Shown piece after piece: positions 14,801 to 24,440 of a DNA stretch of 61,149 nt; positions within the stretch are counted from its first letter, which is position 1; each line of letters opens with the position of its first letter. The notes under the pieces were generated by a model. The model was given only the letters and a program-made list of their open reading frames with translations, made no database searches and was not told the DNA's origin. The position numbers and the translations under genes were made by a program. Source of the stretch: Mnemiopsis leidyi (Eukaryota > Ctenophora > Tentaculata > Lobata > Bolinopsidae); NCBI GenBank assembly GCA_000226015.1, contig JH153709.1:173629-234777 (forward strand), in the 5' to 3' direction.

Positions 14801-17800
14801 AAAAAGTAATTTGGAACGCATAATCCGTAATGATCAAAGATCTTTAATTTTTCCTCAGGTTATTGTTTGGTACCTGATGGCAAAATAATAATAGTTTGTT
14901 ATTGTTGCGGTCTTAAACCAGACATGAGGTTCTATATATAATTTTTTACCGCGCCAAAAAATTTAATCACAGCTAAAGATATCAAACGTCAAAGTTTTCA
15001 GTGTTGTGGACTGTTAATTGCACGATAATTCAGGAGTGAAAATCTCCATGGAAACGCGCGCATCTTAGCGCGCGTTTTCAGACGGCATTATGTGAAGCAA
15101 TTATGCACCTCTTAAAAGCAATTATGCACCTCTAAAAAAGCGGACCGCTTTTGTGAACGCCGACCTTTCAATCGCAATAATCAAACATGATTTTATCCAA
15201 TGAACTTGGTACCGTTCTAAATCGATTAGCTAGACATGAATCTACCCTTTGATGCAAAAATCTGTACAGAATTAACTGCCAGGGCTGTGATTCGGAAAAC
15301 CCGGCTAACCCTACCCCCTCTCACAGCCACCACTTTAAACCATTCCTTTGCTTTTTTGCCTTCGGCAAAAAAGCATGAGGATGGAAAAAATGCAGGTTGC
15401 TGGTCTTATCACAAAAATGGCTTGTAAATCAGTAGAATGTTAAACCTGGCAATTCCGTGCTAGAGACAGTTTAAAATTTAGCCATGAAAGATTAAGAGAA
15501 GACGGGGGTAATGGCGGGTGAGTGGTGTCAGGAGATAACCTAATGAACTTACTTAGGTAATAAAGTGTAGAATCCACCAGAAGTTGTCAGAACTCCCCTC
15601 CTCACGGTTAGAACCCTGTAGTGAAGCAGAGTTCTCCTTGATTTCATTAACTCTCCAAATTGTTGGAGTTGTTCGCCTGATTGGGCCTCAAATCTACAAT
15701 TCTCAACTTTTGTTTGACGTTTGTGTGAGAGGGTGTGGACACTTGTGAAAAGTCAAATAAACACTTCATTTAACAGCACTTTGCACTTATTCAACTTTTT
15801 GTTCCACAAAATGAATCTTAATGTCATTTTAATCATTCTATACTTTTGCTAACAAATCTGCACCTGCGATTATTATCAGCGGATTGAATATTCACTAATA
15901 GACCTACAATGAGAAAGATAGAACAAGCATTAGATGTAGGCTAGATTTCCGAACAAGCTTCTTCTTGTTGTCGTCATAGTTGGCCCTAAACATTTTTAAC
16001 ATTCCAACTTCTAGTTTCCTCAATGACCCTTGACTTGAGAAAATACCAGCGGTACTCCTAAATAGGGTACGAAAATACCCCCCCAACCTACTACTGTCCT
16101 TACAGTCGTGTAACTGTATACGTGCTCCCTACTTCGTAATAACATACAGCTAAATTGAATAAAGTGTCAGATTAATTGCGATTAAATGAACAACTCCATT
16201 GCCAACGCGTAATTCAGTGCTGTATTAAGTACGTACCATTGAGGAGCTGAGTGCTTCTAGGGCTGCCCGAGCTTCTGAAAACCTAATTAGATGATGTAGT
16301 GGTTGTTATGGAAACTTGAAGGAGCGTGACCTTTCTGTCAAGGTGGAAGTGTAGGTGAAATGTGTACGTTGTGCTATGTATCCGTGCATATTCCGCATGT
16401 GTAATATCACGCGTCCTGATAAAGGAATCCTTGAAAAAGTTGAGATTTGAGGAGAATTTTTAAATCTTATCTATGAAATGGAAACTCTTTGAAAGTTGTA
16501 TGGCTTTTTATCAAGTCCCAAATCGGAAAAAATCAGTAAAACTTTTACAGACGTCATGAAATTTGTCACTGTGCTCATAACTTCGTTTGTAATAAATTTA
16601 GAAAATGCCCGGTATTCTATAAAACTAAACATTCAGGGTATTTGGTCCTTCGCATAATCGTGTTCAAAGCATTCTCAAAAGAACCCTTCTAAATTTGAAG
16701 ATGATCCTTATCGTGATTACCCGAGAAAGCACACATACCACATGAGCTGACTAATAATACCGGCACTTCTTGTTAAGTGTTGCTATTCCATCATGAGCTC
16801 CCACAATGTCACATAAAACTGATAGTATCTGTTATCGGCAGGTTGTGACAACAGACGGGGGATATGTGAGTAGTGAGCCGGATATTATCCTGAAAGACAT
16901 GGTGGATATGAAGAGGAACGTTAACCTTGTACCCTACAGACAGGATGAGGTAGGGAGATAATATCAGGAATTTTTAATTAGAACTAGATAACATTATATC
17001 TCGTAACACGTGTATCAGAACTAGATACCTGATTGTGTACCACATTGTGAAACACACCCCCACCCCAGCTCGGTACTGGTTACACAGACACACCCATATA
17101 CGAACTAGCGGACCCTGCCTATCTGACCAGCTCACCTCCCAACTACCTCAACTCTAGAGACAAGACTGTTCCGCACAAGATGAGCGTTTCTACTGTACTA
17201 TCTGGTTAGTCAAACACAAGGATATTTTTCACGGCCCTGTTCATAAATTATTCGCCGCTTTTGCAATTTCGGCTGCCTGGCATAGCAATATTTTGACTCT
17301 TTTCCAATGTCTTATCTAAACCACTCAACAACTGCTTTCGTTTATCAATTTACCAATTAGGAAATATCTTATCTGTAGCCAAGTAGGGATTTAAATACAA
17401 CATGTCGCTATACATTTCGTTATCAGACTGTATTATGTCGCAGTCACTGTTACTCCTATGTGCACCAGTATACAATTTCGGTGCCGAAATTCCATGAAAG
17501 ATAAGAGCTTTTAAGTCTTAGCTCACTTAGATTCAATTCAGAATGTACATATCTACGTGACAAATATGCGATAATGTGATCTTTTTTAGCAAGGATTTTA
17601 ACGATAAAAGCTTCCCTCCTAGATAAATTGTTTAAAGATAGTATCGTAAAAGGTTATTGATATAATCGCTCAGCTTTTTAAATGGTTCAGCTTGTCAAAT
17701 GATTACATCTACTAAAAAAGCTTTAAAGTAAAACAGGTTACCAACAACACTATTGCAGACAAGCTTTTTAAATGGTTCAGCTTGTCAAATGATTACATCT

Positions 17801-20800
17801 ACTAAAAAAGCTTTAAAGTAAAACTGGTTAACAACAACACTATTGCAGACATGCTTTTTAAATGGTTCAGCTTGTCAAATGATTACATCTGCTAAAAAAG
17901 CTTAAAATTAAACTGGTTACCAACAACACTATTGCAGACATGCGGAACGATGTACAAGTATCAGCAATACCACACAGACTAGCTGGCTCCGTCCCTAGAA
18001 GTGGGAGCTACGAGAGTGTCCACGTGTTCGGCAGTGAGGGTGAGTCCTTCTTTCATAGACTCAATTCTTGTGTTCGGCAGTGAGGGTGAGTCCTTCTTTC
18101 ATAGACTCAATTCTTGTGTTCGGCAGTGAGGGTGAGTCCTTCTTTCATAGACGTCCCAATTCTTGGAGTAGAGTCGAAAACATGGAAGTCCTAATTCTTG
18201 AAGAGTCGGAAATTTTCTTTATCATGTGATGGGCGTTTCCCGAAATTGAGTAGTCATGTATGGCTTCTTATTGTTGAATCGCTGTCACACGATGAATAAT
18301 TGTCCGAATTCCCAAAAAATTCTTACGTCTAATATTTTGTTTTTACTAAGTTTAAGCGACAACTGTCACGTTTCCGTGTTAGTTGTCGGAGCAATTAAAA
18401 CGAACATCAGCCCAGTTTGATTGACATCTCTACGAAGACATTTTCGTTGTTCCGTATTTAACTAAGACAACTAATTATGTCTTGATCCTGGACAGTAAAT
18501 ACTAGCTACTTAGCTAGCAAACTTCTGAGAGTTACAACTTTCTTTGATCTCCGCACTGTATCACTTGCCGATGTGTACATTTGTTTGAGACGGTTCAAAG
18601 AACATAGGTGCGATTATGAGAGTGAGTTCAAAATATAAGTGATTACCTTAGGTTACTGTTACATAGCAGTGCATTTTCCACATTGCTAGTTTGTACAACA
18701 ACCCTTCACGTCACGTGTAGATCCACTGACCAATCACAGGCCGCCAATCACGTCACGTGGGTCACTCTCCACCAATCACATTCCCTGCATCTCAAAGACA
18801 CTAGAGGTTCCCTCCTCGCTCCACTAAACTTCTCTCTCACAAGACTGGGAATGACTGGGAGTTAGCGTAGTTAGCTCTCTCCCAGCAGCAGATAACAGCG
18901 TTATTACTTAACCAATTTACCTGCTTCACTGGGACTTGGAAACCAGGGTTTGTGTTGGGGTTTTGTACTGATGGCGTGGGAGCTGTTTCCACTGAATTTA
19001 TTCATCCTATAATTAGATTTCACCTATTCAGGTCTCAGGACCTGCTGAATTATGCACAGGGTTTTAATTTAGAGAGAACAATGGCCGTCTAAAAATATTG
19101 CGCAGGTTCACCGCGGAATTCAAAATATTTTGGGCTGAGTATTCATATCTTGTTAAGATTTTTAGGCTATTCACAGACCTTTCTGAATTTTGCAAAGAGA
19201 ATTTTCAAAAATCATGAACAGAAATCTCTTTATAATACAGAAATCTCTCTATACTAAGTCCGGTTGAATGAAAGATTCTGGTACAGTATATATAGTAGTA
19301 CTTATTTAAATCTTACCGTGATTTTCATCAAGCCTTTTACAGGCTTACATTTTTATTTAGCCGTAAGTAAGCAATCATAATCTACATTATATTGACTCAG
19401 CAACTTTAATGTAGGGGTTGCCAATAGCAACGAGATCTAATACCAGTACATTTCAGGTGGAGGAGAAGGAGACGCAGTTATCGATGCTCACAGTCTCTTC
19501 AACAAACTCTCTGAAATTGACGACGATGTCAGTGTCGTCAACAACAAGTCGACCCATTTTTTAGGTACGATCCAAATTTTTCTCTTGCGGAATTAGACCA
19601 GTAAGAATGAGAAATTTAACGTAGGACGTCCTTCTTTTGTAATTCATGCCTTTTAACTGTCGTCAATTTGTCGTCTAAATTAGAATTTCCAAAATCGAAA
19701 CTTTTCTAAGATTATAAATTCGTTTATAAAATGTAATCAGTAAAACACGGATATGTATTCACCATCCCCTCTGTACCATTTGCGTACTAAGTCTGGTATT
19801 TTAGGACTATCATAAGTTAATTATATCATTTTGAAAAATTAAATCTCCCAAATCTGAAAGATTAATTCTATTTAAGTCCCGACAGTCTACCTTTACTGTC
19901 GGACTCTTCCGATACCGGAGTTTAAAAATGTTAGAAAGTAACAATTTTCATTTGATATCTGCCACAAATAATGATGATCAAAGTATGTTATAAGACTGTA
20001 CTGTTGAGAGGATTAAAATTAGGATTTAAATACTAGACTTGAACAAACCCTCGATCTCAAGTAGTCAGTCCCTTTTCCAGAATTCCAGAAAATCCGTCAC
20101 TCTCCGAAAGACAGTCCGACGACAATAGGGTGCAGCGTACTATATCGACTTTCAATCTACACTAGAAATTGTCCCGCGTTTTCCTCCTAAGTTTAGACTT
20201 TCATCCTTCTTGGTAGATATTTAGTTTCAGAGTTGGTTACCAGCTTCAAACACCTCTACTTGAGTGATGAATCAAGTCACGTTGATAAAAGTGGTATTTG
20301 GTTCGGTGAATTAGACAAGTTTCTCAATAGGTTGAATAGAAATTTGTTCCTTTACGCTCGTATCCATGGAGATGCTCATTTTCTGTATTTTTGGTACCAA
20401 TGTGTCACAAGTGCCAATTAAACGATTCGTATAGGTCAAATCCACTATTAGCCAATCTCCTAGTCCTGGTAGATAAATATTGAACAAAATTGTGTCCTAC
20501 TGTTATATAAACGTTAAACGATACCAAGCAGATTAAGTAAGTTATCTGTGCCAGGCAGGCCGTGTGCTGATCGATGGCAAGTCCGGGGAATATTGGAGCT
20601 GATTGATTGTTATGACACCCTCACTTTGATCTACAGGAGGAGTTTGTGATAGCAGTGGAGCGTGCACAGTTCAATCTAATCTTAATGAGACGGGGTGTTA
20701 GCAGTATTGTTTGGCGGGAGTAGTAGCTTTACATTTACGTGTTATTACTCATCAGTTAGAATTAGTTAGTGCCTTGTAGTAGAGTACTTAAGAGAGTGTT

Positions 20801-23626
20801 ATATGTCCGGCTTGAGGGAGATATAATTGAATAGTTCTAGCGTGTTCACTGTCTCAATATTGCTTAACATCAAATAGGTTTATAGATTATAATGTATATT
20901 TAGCATTAACAGAAATACTGTAAACATAAAGATTTTATTCAGATTAGACTGCGAGTTTTCCACATTTACAGTCTGAACTTAATAATTAAATGTTCTACTT
21001 TAATAGATAGGCACCATACACTGGGAGAGCTTTATGAAATTTCAACGAGCCGCCTCATTGTGTTGGAGACTACAGTCATCCAGAAAGTTGTTGTAGTATT
21101 ATCATGGAAACACTTATGTTAATGTGCTAAGTCTCGCCATCACATTTTAGCTGTCCAGTAGTTTATTTTAGGAATCAGAGCTTCCATTTTTTCGAACAGC
21201 GCTGTCTGTAAATATTATCCACCTTTTACTTTTATAGAGAGAGAGATTTGTTTTCAGTCTTTTTCTTAAGGCTGCCCAAACTAAGGGCCTATTGAATTGA
21301 CTTATATCATACTTAAATGTATATAACGATAATGGACGTCATAATTCTTTAGAAGGAGTCGGAAGTCTTTTGAATCACTTGACAATTTTTTCTCGGAATT
21401 TATTGGTCGTATCTGGCTTATCATTGGTCAATCCTACTACCAGGAGGTCTGAACTAACAATCCTACTACCAGGAGGTCTGAACTAACAATCCTACTACCA
21501 GGAGGTCTGAACTAACAATCCTACTACCAGGAGGTCTGAACTAACAGTCCTACTACCAGGAGGTCTGAACTAACAGTCCTACNNNNNNNNNNNNNNNNNN
21601 NNNNNNNNNNNNNNNNNNNNNNNNNNNNNNNNNNNNNNNNNNNNNNNNNNNNNNNNNNNNNNNNNNNNNNNNNNNNNNNNNNNNNNNNNNNNNNNNNNNN
21701 NNNNNNNNNNNNNNNNNNNNNNNNNNNNNNNNNNNNNNNNNNNNNNNNNNNNNNNNNNNNNNNNNNNNNNNNNNNNNNNNNNNNNNNNNNNNNNNNNNNN
21801 NNNNNNNNNNNNNNNNNNNNNNNNNNNNNNNNNNNNNNNNNNNNNNNNNNNNNNNNNNNNNNNNNNNNNNNNNNNNNNNNNNNNNNNNNNNNNNNNNNNN
21901 NNNNNNNNNNNNNNNNNNNNNNNNNNNNNNNNNNNNNNNNNNNNNNNNNNNNNNNNNNNNNNNNNNNNNNNNNNNNNNNNNNNNNNNNNNNNNNNNNNNN
22001 NNNNNNNNNNNNNNNNNNNNNNNNNNNNNNNNNNNNGAGGTCTGAACTAACAGTCCTACTACCAGGAGGTCTGAACTAACAGTCCTACTACCAGGAGGTC
22101 TGAACTAACAGTCCTACTACCAGGAGGTCTGAACTAACAGTCCTACTACCGGGAGGTCTGAACTAACAGTCCTACTACCAGGAGATCAAGACAGCGCGTT
22201 TAGCTCCCTAGGATCTGGCGCGAGCAACGCGGGAGACCAGATCACTACACCGTACCACACGGAATACCTCCAAGACTGGAAACCTGCTTTCCAGGTGGGT
22301 AACACGGCGTCTTCTTTTATACGTGGTTACTGTGACGTCACGTGGTTACTGTGACGTCACGTGGATACTGTGACGTCACGTGGTTACTATGACGAAATTT
22401 TGGTGTGGTGTATACTTTAAAATATGTGCTGTATTGCACGATCTATTGTGCACCGCGCAGTGTTAAATTTTATTACAACCACCAATACACTATTGGTGGG
22501 GTCACTGTGACTTATCACAACTAAGTTTGCTGTCGGGGCGCAGTGCTTGCACACTGCACGGCTTATTATGTCATTTGTAACATGATTATTTTAGGGACGT
22601 TAAATCGTGGTGGTTTATCCGTCTGGTTTTTTATTTTGGAACATTTAACGAAAGCAAACTGTCCTGAAATTCTTGTTGTGCGCAATAATGTCCCGTCGGT
22701 TTTACAAACAATCTTGTCATTAGGTTTAATTTTTCCCTATATTTTTGTCTGTTTTCAACCTCCCTTTGAAGCATTAAGATAGTTGAAGCCGAGTCTGAGA
22801 GACTATTAAACAGCGACCCCCTTTCCTCCGAAATAAACCGATAAATTTGCAACCTCATCAGCTAAAACCGCAACAGAGCTATAGCTTAGATAACCAACCT
22901 GGCCGTGGTGCAATGTGACAATATTCTTCATGAGATTGAGTTTCTGTTTTTACCACGGAAATTGTGGTCCAGCACAGACCTTGTGAATGGGGTGCTCCCA
23001 ATTGGTAACTGTCGGCACATATCGATTGCCCATCAGCAGATCATTATTTTACTCTGACGAAAATAAGAACCATGACGTGCTTGTTAAGCTTTTGATTTTT
23101 TCGCCCTGATTTACTTCGAGACATTCATTTTAGACAATATTCAGGATTTTGAGACAGTTAACCATTGATGTGACAGCTGGCGCTACCGCTGATTGTGTTA
23201 CATTGTGCTGGAGACTAACCACCCACTCACTGATAACTTAACTTTTTTCAGAGTGTCGGAAAAATTTGCGAGGGAATGCTCCGCAGCAAACAGTTTGCTT
23301 ACAAGTCGAACAACTCCAGCTCCCGCCACACCTCGGTCGAGAACATTTCCCCCAATCTAAACGCTGGATCCATACCTCGTGACTCCCCGTCAGCTAATAA
23401 CCACGCTCCGATCGGAATTATTTCGACCAATCACCGTGCTTCGAACGGTACCATTTCGACGAGCGACAGAGTTGGGCGGGGTCGAGATGGAGTAACCACG
23501 CCCAGCCAGCACCCTGGATCAGTGGTATCTTCATACAGGGGGAGTAGAGAGGACGTTATCAGTAGCAGACCTAGTAACGTCTCCGGACATTCAAACAGTC
23601 CTCCTCGCAGTGTCGGGAGTTGCTAG
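2861..23626 (+). CDS. Transmembrane cadherin, 3' part (16 exons; 5' end missing)
   Basis: Calcium-dependent adhesion receptor. Exons: 2861-3029, 3300-3393, 3548-3700, 3949-4024, 4189-4308, 4451-4597, 4868-4950, 12652-12768, 13826-13953, 14339-14494, 16842-16949, 17069-17204, 17938-18039, 19457-19564, 22182-22294, 23252-23626. All junctions are GT-AG and phases match, giving 727 residues and a TAG stop. Cadherin hallmarks are LDVSDTRPVF between repeats, FNIDANSGLI, LDYEQYDAY and VNATDADKGND. RRKRS in exon 8 looks like a furin-type site. Exon 10 holds the membrane helix (about residues 363-388), followed by RRKK. The tail of about 340 residues is Ser/Asn-rich; I see no catenin-binding region. 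A motif WKPAF near the tail end recalls the W-x-P-x-F motif of dachsous/protocadherin tails, but assignment to a subfamily is unsure. Intron 7 contains three lectin genes. Several splice junctions lie inside minisatellites. Confidence 0.9.
5442..5499. repeat. 23-bp repeat, 3 copies, each with CACGTG
   Basis: CACGTGTTTAGTAGACTT-type units start at 5442, 5465 and 5488 inside the large cadherin intron. Each carries an E-box-like CACGTG. A binding role is possible but not shown. Confidence 0.8.
6118..6335. repeat. 41-bp minisatellite, about 5 copies
   Basis: Tandem 41-bp units containing AGAATAACGGAGAACTCGGC, for example starting at 6201 and 6242. They lie in the cadherin intron and follow a CT-rich tract. 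A short reading frame crosses them, but nothing suggests a gene. Confidence 0.93.
7262..8350 (-). CDS. Secreted double C-type-lectin-domain protein A
   Basis: Intronless 362-residue protein. The N-terminus MKLLILLVCSVALGASQ looks like a cleavable signal peptide, and there is no membrane helix. Two C-type lectin-like domains follow. The first runs from CRYLLF to the CNYCG cysteines. The second runs from there to the C-terminus and contains WIWLGTEE, QPDNW and KWDDSF. QPD plus the W-x-D motif is the arrangement known for Ca-dependent galactose-type sugar binding in this fold; that this protein binds galactose is inference. It is the left-most of three antisense paralogues in the cadherin intron. 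It ends shortly after the last CTLD cysteine and lacks the basic, glycine-rich tail of its sisters. The ATG follows TAG-TGAGCT, i.e. 6 nt after an acceptor-like AG. Confidence 0.9.
   Translation of the reverse strand: MKLLILLVCSVALGASQEEFKISNKEYEKFEGATDATLIMNDPVAINARKMSRLLKRQDVVANCRYLLFKAYKNFWDAKSACRNLQWPFTNTGIDLASVNSEVENKEIRILLQIAHGIKQVGKLYNRDNWVWVGLEKKVNNKVLLAKKDRGSSNFNASEWEWLDGSNPRFSHWMKDMPDQEYKRKYRDYQNHVMINKRGRWDDTFPEIEAPYACNYCGKYIVVAQHVKWTTARALCESYGLTMAIVNSKEDNVELGWAANITFGPDPEHKRWNNTNWIWLGTEEVMDEETGEGTGDWIHHDGSELEWSPVWDRKQQPDNWVTKRGEQRVVAFSRINQKWDDSFVWRKRPFACMCPHRTCTFD
9034..10179 (-). CDS. Secreted double C-type-lectin-domain protein B
   Basis: Intronless 381-residue paralogue of the genes at 7262-8350 and 11371-12513. 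It has a hydrophobic signal peptide (MLRFTLVAILNIVVVSS), then two CTLDs. The first includes CRYILF and WVWIGLEK. The second includes WIWLGTEE, QPDNW and KWDDSFPW and ends with CMCPYRSC. A short tail FKGGPGTGE with a Lys/Arg-rich end is shared with paralogue C. The QPD motif suggests galactose-type Ca-dependent binding (family knowledge; specificity not shown). The start is chosen because the signal peptide follows at once. An acceptor-like TTCCTCAG lies 6 nt upstream of the ATG, and a TATA-like CTATAAAAAG lies about 50 nt upstream. Confidence 0.9.
   Translation of the reverse strand: MLRFTLVAILNIVVVSSQKLTNKEWEYFEGATDEEVIEGHPAYINAKKMSLLLKNQDVVSTCRYILFKERKTFWDARDSCKRVEWPFTHKGIWLADIHTEDENTDIKILLQLANGIRDHRSHYDRANWVWIGLEKTANNSFLLSKDLRGPSNFNPEEWQWQDGTHPNFTHWMRSMPDQEYKRQHKDYQRFVQVNKRGRWDDTYGSIEAPYACNYCGRYIVVAEHVTWNHAKYLCESYGLTMAIVNSERDNQELGFAANTTFGPIPEDKRWDNSNWIWLGTEEILDENGIGTGEWIHHTGEHLAWRPKWDRKQQPDNWVMKKGEQSVVAFSRLNWKWDDSFPWRKRPFACMCPYRSCSYDNTFKGGPGTGESAPRRLKKVKG
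10228..10237 (-). promoter_or_regulatory. TATA-like box upstream of lectin gene B
   Basis: On the minus strand the sequence reads CTATAAAAAG about 50 nt before the ATG at 10179. It could be a core promoter, but the region is AT-rich and chance is possible. Confidence 0.35.
10240..11354. other. Spacer between lectin genes B and C
   Basis: AT-rich sequence without a supported gene. It is the upstream region of lectin B and the downstream region of lectin C, all within the cadherin intron. A small frame at 10870-11088 has no recognisable content. Confidence 0.5.
11355..11360 (-). promoter_or_regulatory. Polyadenylation signal AATAAA for lectin gene C
   Basis: TTTATT on the + strand reads AATAAA on the minus strand, about 10 nt after the lectin C stop codon. 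It fits a very short 3' UTR. Confidence 0.45.
11371..12513 (-). CDS. Secreted double C-type-lectin-domain protein C
   Basis: Intronless 380-residue paralogue, closest to gene B. A signal peptide (MVRLIVVAAILSVASS) is followed by KKLTNKEWEQFEGATDE, a leader segment shared by all three copies. CTLD 1 runs from CRYILF to the CNYC cysteines. CTLD 2 has WIWLGTHE, QPDNW and KWDDSFPW, then CMCPYRSC and the tail FKGGPGTGE ending LKKVKG. Family knowledge suggests a secreted, possibly sugar-binding protein; its role (immunity, mucus, matrix) cannot be read from sequence. The ATG lies 6 nt after an acceptor-like TTTCCCTAG, the same spacing as in the other two copies. The next cadherin exon begins only 138 bp from this start codon. 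Confidence 0.9.
   Translation of the reverse strand: MVRLIVVAAILSVASSKKLTNKEWEQFEGATDEDLILGHPAAINARKMALLMKRQGVVSTCRYILFKEKKNFWDARDACKKIEWPFSHKGAWLADVHTMDENMDIRILLQIANGIHDVGSHYNRTNWAWIGLEKTKNNNFLLSKDERGTENFIPEEWQWQDGTHPNFTHWMRAMPDQEYKRPYRDYQRFVQVNKRGRWDDTFGAIEAPYVCNYCGRYIVIAEHVTWPHAQKLCESYGLTLAIVDSEHDNIELNFAANATFGPIPEEKRWDDSNWIWLGTHEVMDDAGVGTGEWVHHNGDPLKWSPKWDRKRQPDNWVKKRGEQQVVAFSRLNTKWDDSFPWRKRPFACMCPYRSCSYDHAFKGGPGTGEKEAPNLKKVKG
13652..13853 (+). repeat. 58-bp repeat carrying copies of a cadherin splice acceptor
   Basis: Units of 58 bp repeat the branch/pyrimidine tract, the acceptor CCCTTTTCAG and the first ~28 bp of cadherin exon 9. AG positions end at 13651, 13709, 13767 and 13825. Only the last gives an open, in-phase exon. 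Reading from the other three meets a stop codon within the array or soon after. Confidence 0.93.
14495..16841. other. Cadherin intron with short hairpins
   Basis: No exon is needed here by phase or by protein content. Two strong short hairpins stand out: 15052-15077 (AAACGCGCGC stem) and 15349-15375 (12-bp TGCTTTTTTGCC stem, 3-nt loop). The 12-mer TTCCATCCTCAT at 14624 and its complement at 15375 might bound a decayed inverted-repeat element, but support is weak. Confidence 0.5.
17672..17940 (+). repeat. 90-bp repeat carrying copies of a cadherin splice acceptor
   Basis: Three copies (about 90, 90 and 89 bp) each contain the acceptor CACTATTGCAG followed by ACA. The AGs end at 17758, 17848 and 17937. 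The last is the one joined to cadherin exon 13. An upstream acceptor would read into an in-frame TAA after about 15 codons. Confidence 0.92.
18024..18153 (+). repeat. 46-bp repeat carrying copies of a cadherin splice donor
   Basis: Three copies contain the last ~16 bp of cadherin exon 13 and its donor GTGAGT. Candidate donors are at 18040, 18086 and 18132. Use of the second or third would add 46 or 92 bp and bring in a TGA. Confidence 0.92.
21432..22192 (+). repeat. 29-bp minisatellite carrying copies of a cadherin splice acceptor (contains gap)
   Basis: Units like CTACTACCAGGAGGTCTGAA plus CTAACAGTC, period 29 bp, lie on both sides of an N run. Each carries CTACTACCAG-GAG, the same sequence that forms the acceptor of cadherin exon 15 (AG ends 22181). 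Copy number is unknown because of the gap. Confidence 0.95.
21583..22036. other. Assembly gap (454 N)
   Basis: The N run sits inside the 29-bp array, so it most likely hides more copies of that repeat. Confidence 0.99.
22321..22394. repeat. 19-bp repeat with TGACGTCA and CACGTG, 4 copies
   Basis: ACGTGGTTACTGTGACGTC units begin about 26 nt after the donor of cadherin exon 15. Their junctions create TGACGTCA (CRE-like) and CACGTG (E-box-like) sites. Confidence 0.9.
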
Positions 23627-23638
23627 CTGGTAGTAGTC

Positions 23639-24440
23639 ATGGTTACTTACACAGATGTTACCATGGTTACTTATATAGTTGTTACCATGGTTACTTATAC
23701 AGTTGTTACCATGGTTACTTAAACAGTTGTTACCGTGGTTACTTAAACAGTTGTTACCATGATTAACTATACAGTCGTTACCATGGTTACTTATATAGTT
23801 GTTACCATGCAATGGTTACTTATACAGTTGTTACAATGGTTACTTAAACAGTTGTTACCATGGTAACTTAAACAGTTGTTACCATGGTTAACTATACAGT
23901 CGTTACCATGGTTACTTATATAGTTGTTACCATGGTTACTTATATAGTTGTTACCATGGTTACTTATACAGTTGTTACCATGGTTACTTATATAGTTGTT
24001 ATCATGGTTACTTATACAGTTGTTACCATGGTTACTTATATAGTTGTTATCATGGTTACTTATACAGTTGTTATCATGGTTACTTATATAGTTGTTACCA
24101 CGGTTACTTATACAGTTGTTATCATGGTTACTTATACAGTTGTTACCATGGTTACTTATACAGTTGTTACCATGGTTACTTATATAGTTGTTATCATGGT
24201 TACTTATACAGTTGTTACCATGGTTACTTATACAGTTGTTACCATGGTTACTTATATAGTTGTTATCATGGTTACTTATATAGTTGTTACCACGGTTACT
24301 TAAACAGTTGTTACAATGGTTACTTAAACAGTTGTTACCATGGTTACTTATACAGTTGTTACCATGGTTACTTATACAGTTGTTACCATGGTTACTTATA
24401 CAGTTGTTACCATGGTTACTAATGTACTGGTTACCATGTT
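23639..24440. repeat. 24-bp minisatellite just after the cadherin stop codon
   Basis: About 33 copies of CATGGTTACTTATACAGTTG plus TTAC start 13 bp after the cadherin TAG, so they likely lie in its 3' UTR. Because 24 is divisible by 3 the array stays open on both strands: 23791-24456 minus (octapeptide like NHGNNCIS) and 23884-24303 plus. No independent sign marks these as real proteins. Confidence 0.95.

Noticed and set aside
14624..15386. Possible inverted-repeat element bounded by TTCCATCCTCAT and its complement
   Set aside because: Only 12 bp match over a 760-bp span, with no target duplication; chance cannot be excluded.
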